A stretch of 34,249 nt of DNA, from positions 1 through 34,249 of the forward strand of contig CACMZN010000023.1 in the NCBI GenBank assembly GCA_902618175.1. Direction: 5' to 3'. The notes beneath the pieces are model-generated. The model was given only the letters and a program-made list of their open reading frames with translations, made no database searches and was not told the DNA's origin. A program made the position numbers and the translations under genes. Position 1 is the first letter of the stretch, and every line of letters begins with the position of its first letter. This document shows positions 8,991 to 16,208 of the stretch, in pieces. Source of the DNA: an uncultured Verrucomicrobiota bacterium (GTDB taxonomy: Bacteria > Verrucomicrobiota > Verrucomicrobiia > Opitutales > Seribacteraceae).

Positions 8991-9287
8991 ATGGCACCTT
9001 TCTCAGAACCATCTCCAACAATCATCGAAAAAACCAGGGTAGAAACTTCAATCAGCAAACCTTGGAAAGTGATTGTCTTAAATGATCCGGTTAACTTGAT
9101 GAATTATGTTGTTATGGTTTTTCGAAAGGTTTTCGGTTTTGATGAAAAAAAAGCTGTAAAACACATGAAGGAAGTTCATGAACTGGGTAAGTCCGTCTTG
9201 TGGATTGGTGAAAGAGAACAAGCTGAAAATTATGCTTATCAACTTCAGAGATGGAGGCTTCAAACTCTTCTTCAAAGAGATGATTGA
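8991..9287 (+). CDS. clpS: ClpS-type protease adaptor
   Basis: Delivers N-degron substrates to the ClpA/ClpC unfoldase of the Clp protease. The 98-residue product has a flexible N-terminal arm (1-22) and the ClpS core: WKVIVLNDPVNLMNYVVMVF, a helix with FGFDEKKAVKHM, and EVHELGKSVLW. The substrate-pocket asparagine and first aspartate (LND) and the histidine of EVH are present; the second aspartate of the proteobacterial NDD is replaced by proline (NDPVNLM). That is the version I recall from actinobacterial ClpS. The next gene overlaps its stop by eight bases, and clpS followed by a DUF2017 gene is also an actinobacterial arrangement. Confidence 0.9.
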   Translation: MAPFSEPSPTIIEKTRVETSISKPWKVIVLNDPVNLMNYVVMVFRKVFGFDEKKAVKHMKEVHELGKSVLWIGEREQAENYAYQLQRWRLQTLLQRDD

Positions 9288-9726
9288 ATTTCAGTTGCAA
9301 ATTGATTCTCGAATCCTGAATTCGATGCTGTCTGAGTTGGAAAAAGTTTTTGATAGATCTACAAAGAGAGAAAGATCTTGGTTTTGTTGTCCCGACTTTG
9401 ATGATCAGGATTTGTCTCAGTCTTGGAAAGAAAGCCTTGATGCAGATTTGGCGGATGACCAGCTTTGCTTGGAGAAACTTTTTAAGAATCCAAAGTTCAG
9501 ACATGGCTATGTTGAAGTCGATGAAAAGAATGCGGAATCTGTACTACGTGGTTTAAGCGAGGTAAGAATGATACTGCGGGAAAACTCCTTAAAAGAAATT
9601 TCAGACGCACAATTGGAATCTGGTGAAATCTCCTTCAGAAAGAAAAACTCGACCCTTCGCTTGGGTTATTTTTGTTATTTGATCCTAGCTGAAATACAAG
9701 AAAGAATCATTGCTTATGTTGAATGA
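9280..9726 (+). CDS. DUF2017-like protein, ClpS neighbour
   Basis: A 148-residue protein starting at the ATG that overlaps the clpS stop (ATGATTGA, 9280-9287), so translation is probably coupled. An in-frame TTG or ATG further upstream would sit inside clpS and is less likely. The sequence is helical and charged; AESVLRGLSEVRMILREN (about 87-104) resembles the conserved LNDLR-LALG region of DUF2017 proteins, which follow clpS in Actinobacteria. There is no catalytic motif. The family call rests on position plus this one block, so it is moderate. Function is unknown; a role with Clp proteolysis is inferred from context only. It ends four bases from the convergent flavoprotein gene. Confidence 0.6.
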   Translation: MIEFQLQIDSRILNSMLSELEKVFDRSTKRERSWFCCPDFDDQDLSQSWKESLDADLADDQLCLEKLFKNPKFRHGYVEVDEKNAESVLRGLSEVRMILRENSLKEISDAQLESGEISFRKKNSTLRLGYFCYLILAEIQERIIAYVE

Positions 9727-9730
9727 AATC

Positions 9731-11173
9731 TCAGGATAATATATGATTATTTGCAACTGCAATACCACCCATCATGGCACCAACGATTCCAACATAACCT
9801 TGATCGGTACCGGCAATGAAAAGATTTTTGTAGGGTGTCGAACCGTCTCTACTTTTTGTAGGCGATCCATACAGCGCTCCATTCTCGTGTGATGTGAAGC
9901 GTTTTATTGTTTTGGGAGTGAAAGTATCGGTGAATTCAGTTTTGCAGACGATATCGTCGTACTGTTCAATCCCATTAGTGAGGTATTTTAAGCCATTTGT
10001 TAGAATTTTTTCCTCCCAATTCTTTTTTGTTACCTCATATTCTCTGGTATTCAGTTCGTTCCATCGGTTAAAATTTGCCGGATGCGTTATGCGAAGTTTG
10101 CTTTCTCTTGGTTGAAGCGTTTCGGATAAACCATAATTCTCAGGCAAGCAGATCACCCCTGATCGCAAATCGACGTAATCCGATGGGGTAGAGTAGTCGA
10201 ACTTCGAATTTTGATTAAAAAATACAACAGTTTCATCCCAACCAAAATCTTTTGGGCTTCCTGCAAAAACTTTTATTGACTCGATTATAGTGAAGCGTCC
10301 GGTTTCAGCGTGTTTGTGGTAGTTTTCATCGTTCAGTAAATTCTGCGTTTCAACGATTCCACAAGTCGAGATGATATAATCCGCCTCAAGTTCATCACCA
10401 CCAGCGAGCTTTACGCAGGTGATTCGGTCTTGTTGTGTTTCAATGCTTTGTACGGGTGTATTCATTCTTCTCTCAACTCCAAGCTTCGAAAGCTTATGAG
10501 TAATTTGGTCAAGGATTGAGCGAATGCCTTTGGCTGGTCTTGCCAATCCTTGTCTGAAAATAGCATCGAACAACATTACGAAAGTGGGAAAGTCGATATC
10601 ATTGGAACGCGCTGAACCGTAATAACAGGTTGGACATAGCAGCATTTCTGATAGCAAGTCATCCTGGAAATGCTCTTTTAAAATTCTCCTTGTCGACAAT
10701 TCTCTTGCTTTGGTCGAGTAGGCTGGGAAGTCCAACATTTTCTTCATCAAAGTCAAAAATCTTTCGAATTGAAGGGGAAAATTCTTTTCTATCTCCGAGA
10801 TAAAGTAATCAAATTCATTATTGAATCGAAGATGTGAGTCTCCAAAGGAAATTCTTGAATGGCTTTGCTCCTTTAATTCAAGTGAATCAATTGAAATTCT
10901 CAGTTGTCTACAAATTTTAACAAGAGGGGAGGATTTTGCTGTACTAGGGGAGGGAAAATTGGTTAATGCATGCAATCCAACATCGAATTTGCGCCCTTTT
11001 TTTGCGTAAAAACTATTTAACCCACCGACCACAAAATGTTTTTCCAAAAGCAGAACCTTTTTTCCAAACATCGCCAGCCTTAGAGCTGCTGAAAGACCAG
11101 ACAAACCAGCCCCGATGATGATCACATCATGACGGGTGACCTTACTTGAATCTTTAGGTGAAGGTGCAGACAA
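9731..11173 (-). CDS. phytoene desaturase-like FAD-dependent oxidoreductase
   Basis: A 480-residue flavoprotein of the CrtI/carotenoid isomerase type. The dinucleotide-binding motif is VIIIGAGLSGLSAALRLA (about 17-34), followed by LLLEKHFVVGGLNSF and FDVGLHALTNF as in CrtI-like enzymes; the C-terminal FAD motif is NLFIAGTDQGYVGIVGAMMGG. Members desaturate, saturate or isomerise long polyene or acyl chains. No prenyltransferase or phytoene synthase is in the window; instead a dedicated ACP and ketosynthase lie directly upstream on the same strand (38 bp from the ACP). A substrate bound to that ACP, or an acyl product, is therefore more likely than a carotenoid. The start is a TTG at 11173; no in-frame ATG precedes the glycine motif. 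Confidence 0.85.
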   Translation of the reverse strand: MSAPSPKDSSKVTRHDVIIIGAGLSGLSAALRLAMFGKKVLLLEKHFVVGGLNSFYAKKGRKFDVGLHALTNFPSPSTAKSSPLVKICRQLRISIDSLELKEQSHSRISFGDSHLRFNNEFDYFISEIEKNFPLQFERFLTLMKKMLDFPAYSTKARELSTRRILKEHFQDDLLSEMLLCPTCYYGSARSNDIDFPTFVMLFDAIFRQGLARPAKGIRSILDQITHKLSKLGVERRMNTPVQSIETQQDRITCVKLAGGDELEADYIISTCGIVETQNLLNDENYHKHAETGRFTIIESIKVFAGSPKDFGWDETVVFFNQNSKFDYSTPSDYVDLRSGVICLPENYGLSETLQPRESKLRITHPANFNRWNELNTREYEVTKKNWEEKILTNGLKYLTNGIEQYDDIVCKTEFTDTFTPKTIKRFTSHENGALYGSPTKSRDGSTPYKNLFIAGTDQGYVGIVGAMMGGIAVANNHILS

Positions 11174-11211
11174 ACCCTATGAAATAGAAACTCGCAACGA
11201 AAGATTGCAAT

Positions 11212-11472
11212 TTAGGCCACGGCACCAGAATCAAACTTTGGCAACAGATAATTCGCGGAACTGTCCAAGGACTCCAATTCGCGGTACTCAGCTTCAGGAA
11301 CGTCAATCCCGTGTTGCTTGCGTAGTTCCATTACGATATCCAAAAAATCCATGGAATCGAGATCAAGTTGGTCTCGCAGACGGATGTTGGACTTCACCTC
11401 GGTGAGATCCTCATCGGGAGCAATCTCAGCGATGATATCGAGGACGATTTTCTTGATTTTTTCCTTATTCAT
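11212..11472 (-). CDS. acyl carrier protein of the secondary cassette
   Basis: An 86-residue ACP with the phosphopantetheine serine in LDLDSMDFLDIVMELRK (S40), so DSM rather than the usual DSL. It diverges strongly from the acpP product at 5814-6056 (for example the FLDIVMEL helix and the HGIDVPEAEY segment). It lies 23 bp after the ketosynthase and 38 bp before the flavoprotein gene. This places it as a dedicated carrier for that cassette rather than a spare copy for primary fatty-acid synthesis. The ATG at 11472 has no Shine-Dalgarno sequence. Confidence 0.92.
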   Translation of the reverse strand: MNKEKIKKIVLDIIAEIAPDEDLTEVKSNIRLRDQLDLDSMDFLDIVMELRKQHGIDVPEAEYRELESLDSSANYLLPKFDSGAVA

Positions 11473-11495
11473 GGGCTAATATTTCTTTTTCTATC

Positions 11496-12740
11496 TTAGC
11501 CAGAAAACTTTTTCAAGATTAGAACGGAATTGATTCCGAGCATTCCAAAGGAATTATTGAGAATTATATTAATACCGCCGCGCTTTTGTTTTGCTTCGTT
11601 CATGACCAATCCAGAAAGCGAACATGTCGGATCCAATTCATCAATGTTTATGGTTGCATGGACCATTCCGTCTCCAAAGGAGGGAAGATTCCCGGCAAGT
11701 TCCAATGCACCGGCAGCCCCCATGGAATGTCCGATGAAGCTTTTGGTATTGTTGATACAAGTGTTCTCGGAAATCCCAAATACATTTTCCAAGGCTTTAC
11801 ACTCTTGTGGATCACCCTGTGGCGTGGAGGTAGCGTGAGAGCTGACCAAATCAATCATGGATGGAGTGACCTCGGCATTTTTCAAGGCCTGACGTATGCA
11901 TTCTTCCTGTCTCTCAGGATTAGGAAGTACATAATCAGTGCCATCAGAATTTATGCGGTAGCCCATGATCTCAGCAAGTATGTTTGCTCGCCGGGCCATG
12001 GCATCACTTAGCCTTTCAAGTACATATATGCATCCTCCTTCGCTGACCACGATTCCATTTCTCTCCTTGTCGAAGGGACGGCTTGCTTTTTTAGGGTCGG
12101 AATGGCTCGCCAAAGCACCCTGGCTTTTAAATCCGGCAAAGATACCATAAGCACGAATACTCTCACTCACGCCCCCAGCCAAAGCAACTTTGCATTCGCG
12201 AAGTCTCAGCATCTGAACTCCTTGGATAATTCCTGCATTTCCAGCTGCACAAGCTGCCCCAACCGTGTAATGAGGTCCTGTCAGACCGAGGTTCACGGTT
12301 ATTTCTCCGGCTGGGTTGTTCGCCACTGTTCTTGGGTTGTGATGATGTGTCCAGTATTTGACGTCTTGCTCGTAGTGATCAAACTGTTGGCAAACCTCAG
12401 TTTCCGTTTCGACATTCCCATGTTCAGTTATGCCCAGATATACACCCACACTAGATGGATTAATCTCACTTAAATCCAGACCAGCATTCTTCAAGGCTTC
12501 ACGGGCGCAATAAATGCCAATGCCACCCGCCCGAGTTCCGACTCGAACTTCCTTACGCTTTTGATATTTGGTCTGCTCGAAATCACAAACCCCAGCGGGT
12601 TGCTCTCCCATATTGCGAACGGAAAACGAGCGAACACCACTTCTAGCTTCCAAGAGCCCATTCCTAAAAGTTGGCAAGTCATTGCCTAAGGGACAGGTCA
12701 AACCCAGGCCTGTTATGACAATTCGCTCCTTATCAACCAT
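11496..12740 (-). CDS. FabF-like beta-ketoacyl-ACP synthase, secondary cassette
   Basis: A 414-residue ketosynthase of the KAS II fold with a complete active site: cysteine 164 in GAACAAGNAG, a histidine in SSHATSTPQGD, and a lysine and histidine in NTKSFIGHSMGAAGALE. It differs from FabF at 6128-7366 around the pocket (YWTHHHNPRTVANNPAGE ahead of the nucleophile), suggesting another acyl substrate. It should condense an acyl thioester with malonyl bound to the neighbouring ACP. It is followed by that ACP and the CrtI-like flavoprotein, and lies 80 bp downstream of an NtrC-type activator. I searched the 80-bp gap by eye for a sigma-54 promoter (TGGCAC-N5-TTGC) and found none. Confidence 0.92.
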   Translation of the reverse strand: MVDKERIVITGLGLTCPLGNDLPTFRNGLLEARSGVRSFSVRNMGEQPAGVCDFEQTKYQKRKEVRVGTRAGGIGIYCAREALKNAGLDLSEINPSSVGVYLGITEHGNVETETEVCQQFDHYEQDVKYWTHHHNPRTVANNPAGEITVNLGLTGPHYTVGAACAAGNAGIIQGVQMLRLRECKVALAGGVSESIRAYGIFAGFKSQGALASHSDPKKASRPFDKERNGIVVSEGGCIYVLERLSDAMARRANILAEIMGYRINSDGTDYVLPNPERQEECIRQALKNAEVTPSMIDLVSSHATSTPQGDPQECKALENVFGISENTCINNTKSFIGHSMGAAGALELAGNLPSFGDGMVHATINIDELDPTCSLSGLVMNEAKQKRGGINIILNNSFGMLGINSVLILKKFSG

Positions 12741-12820
12741 TTTTCAAAGTTTTGAAAAAACCTCGTGGATTTCATTCAGTGCATTAAACGAACAAAAATA
12801 AGACTTCACAAACCAATTGC

Positions 12821-14410
12821 TTAATAGCGAATTGCAAAGGAATCGATTCTTTTGCGCAAAGTAGCCCGAGTAATTCCAAGAAGGGCGGAAGCCTTTACTT
12901 GATTTCCCCGACACTCTTTAAGTGTTCTGCAGATCATTTCTTTTTCAACAGTTTCAAGTAAATTTCGATCTGTTTTTGCTCGAGCATGAGCATAAGCAAT
13001 GTCAAAACTTTCATCTGAACTAATGGAACTTGGAGCTTCGATGAAAAACTCATCACTCTTTTTTCCCACACCCTCTTGTCCAAAGAAGGATTTGCTTTTC
13101 AACAAATCAGCTTTGTGTGATTCAGGCTGGTTTTTTTCGGTTTTTTCCTTTTCAAGATTTTGAATTTCAAAGCTAGACGCATCATTTTCGTCATCCTTCG
13201 CCTCAGATAATTTTTCTCCATCATGAATCTCCATCAGGGTCGTGGGCAAATCCTTGCTTAGGATTCGTTTACCTTTGGAAACTACTGAAGAGGAATGAAG
13301 CACATTTTCCAATTCTCTAACGTTTCCGGGCCAGTCATACTTCTTAAGTAATTCAATTGCCTCCTTCGAAATTTCATTTGTCCCTGTGGAATGATTTTTA
13401 TCTAGACGTTGAAGCATGAAATCGATGAGCTCCGGCAAGTCTTCCATACGATTGCGCAAGGGTGGTATTTCGATGCGCACAACATTCAGACGATAGTACA
13501 AATCTTCACGAAAACTTTTTTCCTGTACCATCTCCTCCAAGTTCTTGTGAGTTGCTGCAATCAATCTTACATCCACTTTCTTAACTTTTGTAGCTCCCAC
13601 TCTTTGAATCTCACCTTCTTGTATGGCTCTCAAGATCTTTGTTTGGGTTTGCAGTTGCATGTCACCAATCTCATCTAGGAAAAGAGTACCACCATGACAA
13701 AGTTCAAATTGCCCAGCTTTTGCGTCAGTTGCACCCGTAAAGGACCCTTTTTCATGCCCGAAAAGTTCGCTTTCGATAAGGTTTTCTGGGATTGCAGCAC
13801 AATTTACTGCATAAAACGGTCCACTTGATCTATGACTATGGCGATGAACACATCGGGCTATCAACTCCTTTCCAGTACCACTTTCGCCAGTCACCATTAT
13901 GGTTGCCTCTGATGCAGCAACTTGACCGACTTTTTTTAACACATGTTGCATTTTCTCACCACTGCCAACAATTCCCTCAGCATAATCGGCAGTATTGAGA
14001 AGTCTTTGGTATTCCTCTTTGGAACTAATTGAATCTTGACCTGCTTTAAGGGCTTTGGAAACCAAGCCCTTAAGTTTGACGATATCGAACGGTTTGAGAA
14101 CATAGTCAAATGCACCATGTTTCATCGCTTCAATCGCGGTTTGGGTCGTACCATAAGCAGTCATCAGAATTACCAACGAATCAGGCGCCGTTGTTCTCAA
14201 ATGCTGAAGAGTTTCAATTCCGGAAATTCCCCCCATTCTGTTATCCAAAAAAATAAGATTTGGTTTCTCCTTTTTTGCAGTCTCTATGCCTTTTTCGCCT
14301 GAGTCTGCAGAGATCAGATCATGACCGTCTTGGCTAAGCACTCTGTCAAGTGAATAACGAATTTCCGCATCGTCATCGATGATTAAAATTGTCGATTTGT
14401 CTTTAGTCAC
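12821..14410 (-). CDS. NtrC-family sigma-54-dependent response regulator
   Basis: A 529-residue transcription activator. The receiver domain (about 6-125) has the phosphoacceptor D56 in IFLDNRM, T84 and K106. The AAA+ domain has Walker A GESGTGKE (175-182), the sigma-54 contact loop as GSFTGA (222-227, where GAFTGA is usual) and Walker B TLFLDEIGD. The C-terminal Fis-type helix-turn-helix (about 490-527) includes NQVKASALLGITRATLRKRI. Between AAA+ and the HTH lies an unusually long acidic, polar linker (about 395-480). The start is a GTG at 14410; no in-frame ATG is available. No partner histidine kinase is in the window. Position suggests, but does not prove, that it controls the ketosynthase cassette downstream. 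Confidence 0.93.
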   Translation of the reverse strand: MTKDKSTILIIDDDAEIRYSLDRVLSQDGHDLISADSGEKGIETAKKEKPNLIFLDNRMGGISGIETLQHLRTTAPDSLVILMTAYGTTQTAIEAMKHGAFDYVLKPFDIVKLKGLVSKALKAGQDSISSKEEYQRLLNTADYAEGIVGSGEKMQHVLKKVGQVAASEATIMVTGESGTGKELIARCVHRHSHRSSGPFYAVNCAAIPENLIESELFGHEKGSFTGATDAKAGQFELCHGGTLFLDEIGDMQLQTQTKILRAIQEGEIQRVGATKVKKVDVRLIAATHKNLEEMVQEKSFREDLYYRLNVVRIEIPPLRNRMEDLPELIDFMLQRLDKNHSTGTNEISKEAIELLKKYDWPGNVRELENVLHSSSVVSKGKRILSKDLPTTLMEIHDGEKLSEAKDDENDASSFEIQNLEKEKTEKNQPESHKADLLKSKSFFGQEGVGKKSDEFFIEAPSSISSDESFDIAYAHARAKTDRNLLETVEKEMICRTLKECRGNQVKASALLGITRATLRKRIDSFAIRY

Positions 14411-14500
14411 GAGGATAAGGATTATTTCAGGGTAAGATCATCAACTTTTGAAAGGTTTGGTAAAGAGCAAAGCATTGATTCTGAACGGTTATTCTTTGCA

Positions 14501-14526
14501 TTGACGAACATCATAAGATTTACAAT
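14501..14526 (+). promoter_or_regulatory. candidate promoter of tRNA-Met
   Basis: TTGACG (14501-14506) and TACAAT (14521-14526) lie just upstream of the tRNA at 14541. The spacer is 14 nt, shorter than the usual 16-18, but the same arrangement precedes the 6S RNA gene. Confidence 0.4.
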
Positions 14527-14540
14527 GCTATGGATTATTA

Positions 14541-14617
14541 GCCAGGGTAGCTCAGTTGGTTAGAGCGAGGGAATCATAACCCCTAGGTCGGCGGTTCAAT
14601 TCCGCCCTCTGGCACCA
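14541..14617 (+). tRNA. tRNA-Met(CAT)
   Basis: A 77-nt cloverleaf with encoded CCA. The acceptor stem is GCCAGGG/CTCTGGC, the D stem GCTC/GAGC, the T arm GGCGG-TTCAATT-CCGCC, and the anticodon loop ATCATAA with anticodon CAT. It lacks the unpaired first base of initiator tRNA, so it is elongator Met or the lysidine-modified Ile2 tRNA, which has the same DNA anticodon; I cannot decide between them. The innermost anticodon-stem pair is A-C (AGGGA/CCCCT), a mismatch worth noting. Confidence 0.92.
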
Positions 14618-14632
14618 AAGTTATTGCAAAAA

Positions 14633-15685
14633 TTATTCGGTTGTTTTTTTAAATAACCTATCAAAAAGACTTTTCTGTTTTATTTCTTTTGAATCGTTTG
14701 CATCCATAGGGTTGAACTCTATCAATCTGAGGGTTTCAGACGAGTTGGAGCTCTCTAGGTCGAATGATTTTTTTTCAGTTGGGGTGAATGTTACAACTTC
14801 TTTAGTGGTTGTTTTTTCGATAATGTCAGAATCAGCTTTGTCAAGGAGAAGAGGAGAAATAGTCCTCGGTATGGGTGGAGGAGGCAAATTCGGAGAAACG
14901 GATGCAAATTCCTTTTTTGCTGATGAATTCGTTTTGAGAATGATTTTCTGTTCTCTTTCTATCTGCTTCTGAGTCTTTCCCACATAAGTACGAAATACCA
15001 AGTCATGCCCTGGATGTAACCAGTGTCTGCCAAATCTATAAGGATTTCCTTCTCCAAATGCAAAAGCTCCAAACCACGGTTTCCCGTCGGCAATTTTTTC
15101 GCATATCAAAAAATAGGTTTTACCAGCTTCCATGGGGATTTCTCCCCTCATTCTCAGGGTAATCCATCCAGCTTCGGTTTCGGTCAAACTTTGTCCGGCC
15201 AACTGGTTTACGATGTCGTCTCTGCTAATTTCCCATGATCCGAATTTCGGACCTCTGTCAGGATTACTTGCTCTAACGCTTCCGCTCATTGCAGATCCAT
15301 AATGCTCGGAAATCATGTAGTTTGGCTTTCCAAAAAGAAGAATCTTAGTAAGAATTCCATCTTTACCTGCTGTAAAACTCATCCAGTTCTTTTTAGGTAT
15401 GTGACTGAAACTAGTTTCGTGTTGTTCTTTGTAAAATTCCTGCGTTTGATCCAGCTCTTCAATAAAGACAATCGGAAATTCCTCTCTCACCGACTCAATT
15501 TTTTCCTCTTCCGCTGGGACAGAAATGTCTAGATTTGGAGCATTAAAGGCCTGATCCTTTTTACTTGTTTCTTCATCCGAACAGGAAAAAAAGCACACTG
15601 CAACCATGAACAAAAGTAAAATTGTATGAGAATTTTTCAAAAGGGCAGGGAAAAGTTTACCATATCGAAACAATCTAAGGAGCAA
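14633..15685 (-). CDS. lipoprotein of unknown function
   Basis: Not recognised. The 350-residue product has a basic N-terminus, a hydrophobic stretch and a lipobox-like CFFSC (cysteine 35), so it is probably a lipoprotein. A polar region follows; then at about 90-235 comes a beta-rich domain with many Gly, Trp and aromatic residues (WISFRMRGE-like strands, AGKTYFLICEK, GRHWLHPGHDLVFRTYVG) that resembles a carbohydrate- or ligand-binding sandwich. The C-terminus is low complexity. The longest frame starts at a TTG (15685); a TTG at 15640 would give a tidier signal peptide (MKNSHTILLLFMVAVCFFSC) and may be the true start. It converges with tRNA-Met. Confidence 0.65.
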   Translation of the reverse strand: MLLRLFRYGKLFPALLKNSHTILLLFMVAVCFFSCSDEETSKKDQAFNAPNLDISVPAEEEKIESVREEFPIVFIEELDQTQEFYKEQHETSFSHIPKKNWMSFTAGKDGILTKILLFGKPNYMISEHYGSAMSGSVRASNPDRGPKFGSWEISRDDIVNQLAGQSLTETEAGWITLRMRGEIPMEAGKTYFLICEKIADGKPWFGAFAFGEGNPYRFGRHWLHPGHDLVFRTYVGKTQKQIEREQKIILKTNSSAKKEFASVSPNLPPPPIPRTISPLLLDKADSDIIEKTTTKEVVTFTPTEKKSFDLESSNSSETLRLIEFNPMDANDSKEIKQKSLFDRLFKKTTE

Positions 15686-15813
15686 CTTGCAAGTACTTTA
15701 AACTAGGTTTAAAAGATTGAACTTCAATTCGTGTGATCAGTGCGGTCCAATTAGAAATGAGATTTTTTCTTTTCTGACGATAAATTACAAAAAAAACGCT
15801 TTGAATCTACAAC

Positions 15814-15839
15814 TTGACCTAAAAACACAAACTTATAAT
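15814..15839 (+). promoter_or_regulatory. promoter of the 6S RNA gene
   Basis: TTGACC (15814-15819) and a perfect TATAAT (15834-15839), with a 14-nt spacer. The -10 element ends nine bases before the predicted RNA 5' end, which fits a start at about 15846-15849. Confidence 0.55.
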
Positions 15840-15848
15840 ATGAAATCT

Positions 15849-16032
15849 GACTTCTGCATCGTTCGAGAAGTTTCTTCGGTTTTTTTCCTTACTCCATTAC
15901 TTAAGGGAATCCATCGACGATCGTCTGCAGTCAGGCCGTAAATCGGAAGACTAAAGGCGCTGCGAGGGTACCCACCTGGACCTAACAAGGTCATATAACC
16001 GATGACCGCGATGCACGGCGGAGGCAGAAGTC
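15849..16032 (+). ncRNA. ssrS: 6S RNA
   Basis: 6S RNA binds the sigma-70 RNA polymerase holoenzyme by imitating an open promoter. The two ends pair perfectly over nine bases (GACTTCTGC at 15849-15857 with GCAGAAGTC at 16024-16032), and GCATCG just inside pairs with CGATGC on the 3' side. The enclosed length is 184 nt, the same as E. coli 6S. The 3' half has the features I expect from the family: CCACCTGGACCTAACAAGG, where GACCT-AACA-AGGTC forms the small hairpin on the 3' side of the central bubble, and then GCACGGCGGAGGCAG near the end. A TATAAT box stands at the right distance upstream. There is no open frame on this strand. Confirmation would be a covariance-model hit to RF00013. Confidence 0.85.
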
Positions 16033-16035
16033 ACT

Positions 16036-16203
16036 TTATTCATTGCCCGTTGCGGACATTTCCAACCAGGCATTTCGCTTCACATTGTAATACATCAGTT
16101 TGCTGTCGTAGGGCATCAGATAAATCCAACTGTTTTCCTCGTTGGAATAAACCCAGTGATAGGAATCGAACCACATCCAACCCTTCGGTTGAGGGATTCT
16201 CAA
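16036..16203 (-). pseudogene. orphan aromatic-rich C-terminal fragment
   Basis: In the frame ending at the TAA 16036-16038, the minus strand encodes a stretch that is clearly protein-like: GWMWFDSYHWVYSNEENSWI, then YLMPYDSKLMYYN and an end in MSATGNE. This W/Y/F-rich repeat pattern occurs, as I recall, at the C-termini of larger secreted proteins of Opitutae-type Verrucomicrobia. Here nothing large precedes it: the only starts are an ATG at 16176 (46 residues) or a TTG at 16203 (55 residues), and lpxI ends at 16209. It is either a leftover of a lost gene or a very small translated protein. It ends three bases from the 6S RNA. Confidence 0.5.
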
Positions 16204-16208
16204 TTCCG

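Noticed and set aside
9731-11173. Carotenoid biosynthesis as the role of the CrtI-like enzyme
   Set aside because: No phytoene synthase, cyclase or prenyl-transfer gene is present; the immediate partners are an ACP and a ketosynthase.
12741-12820. Sigma-54 promoter ahead of the secondary ketosynthase
   Set aside because: No TGGCAC-N5-TTGC-like sequence in this gap on the minus strand.
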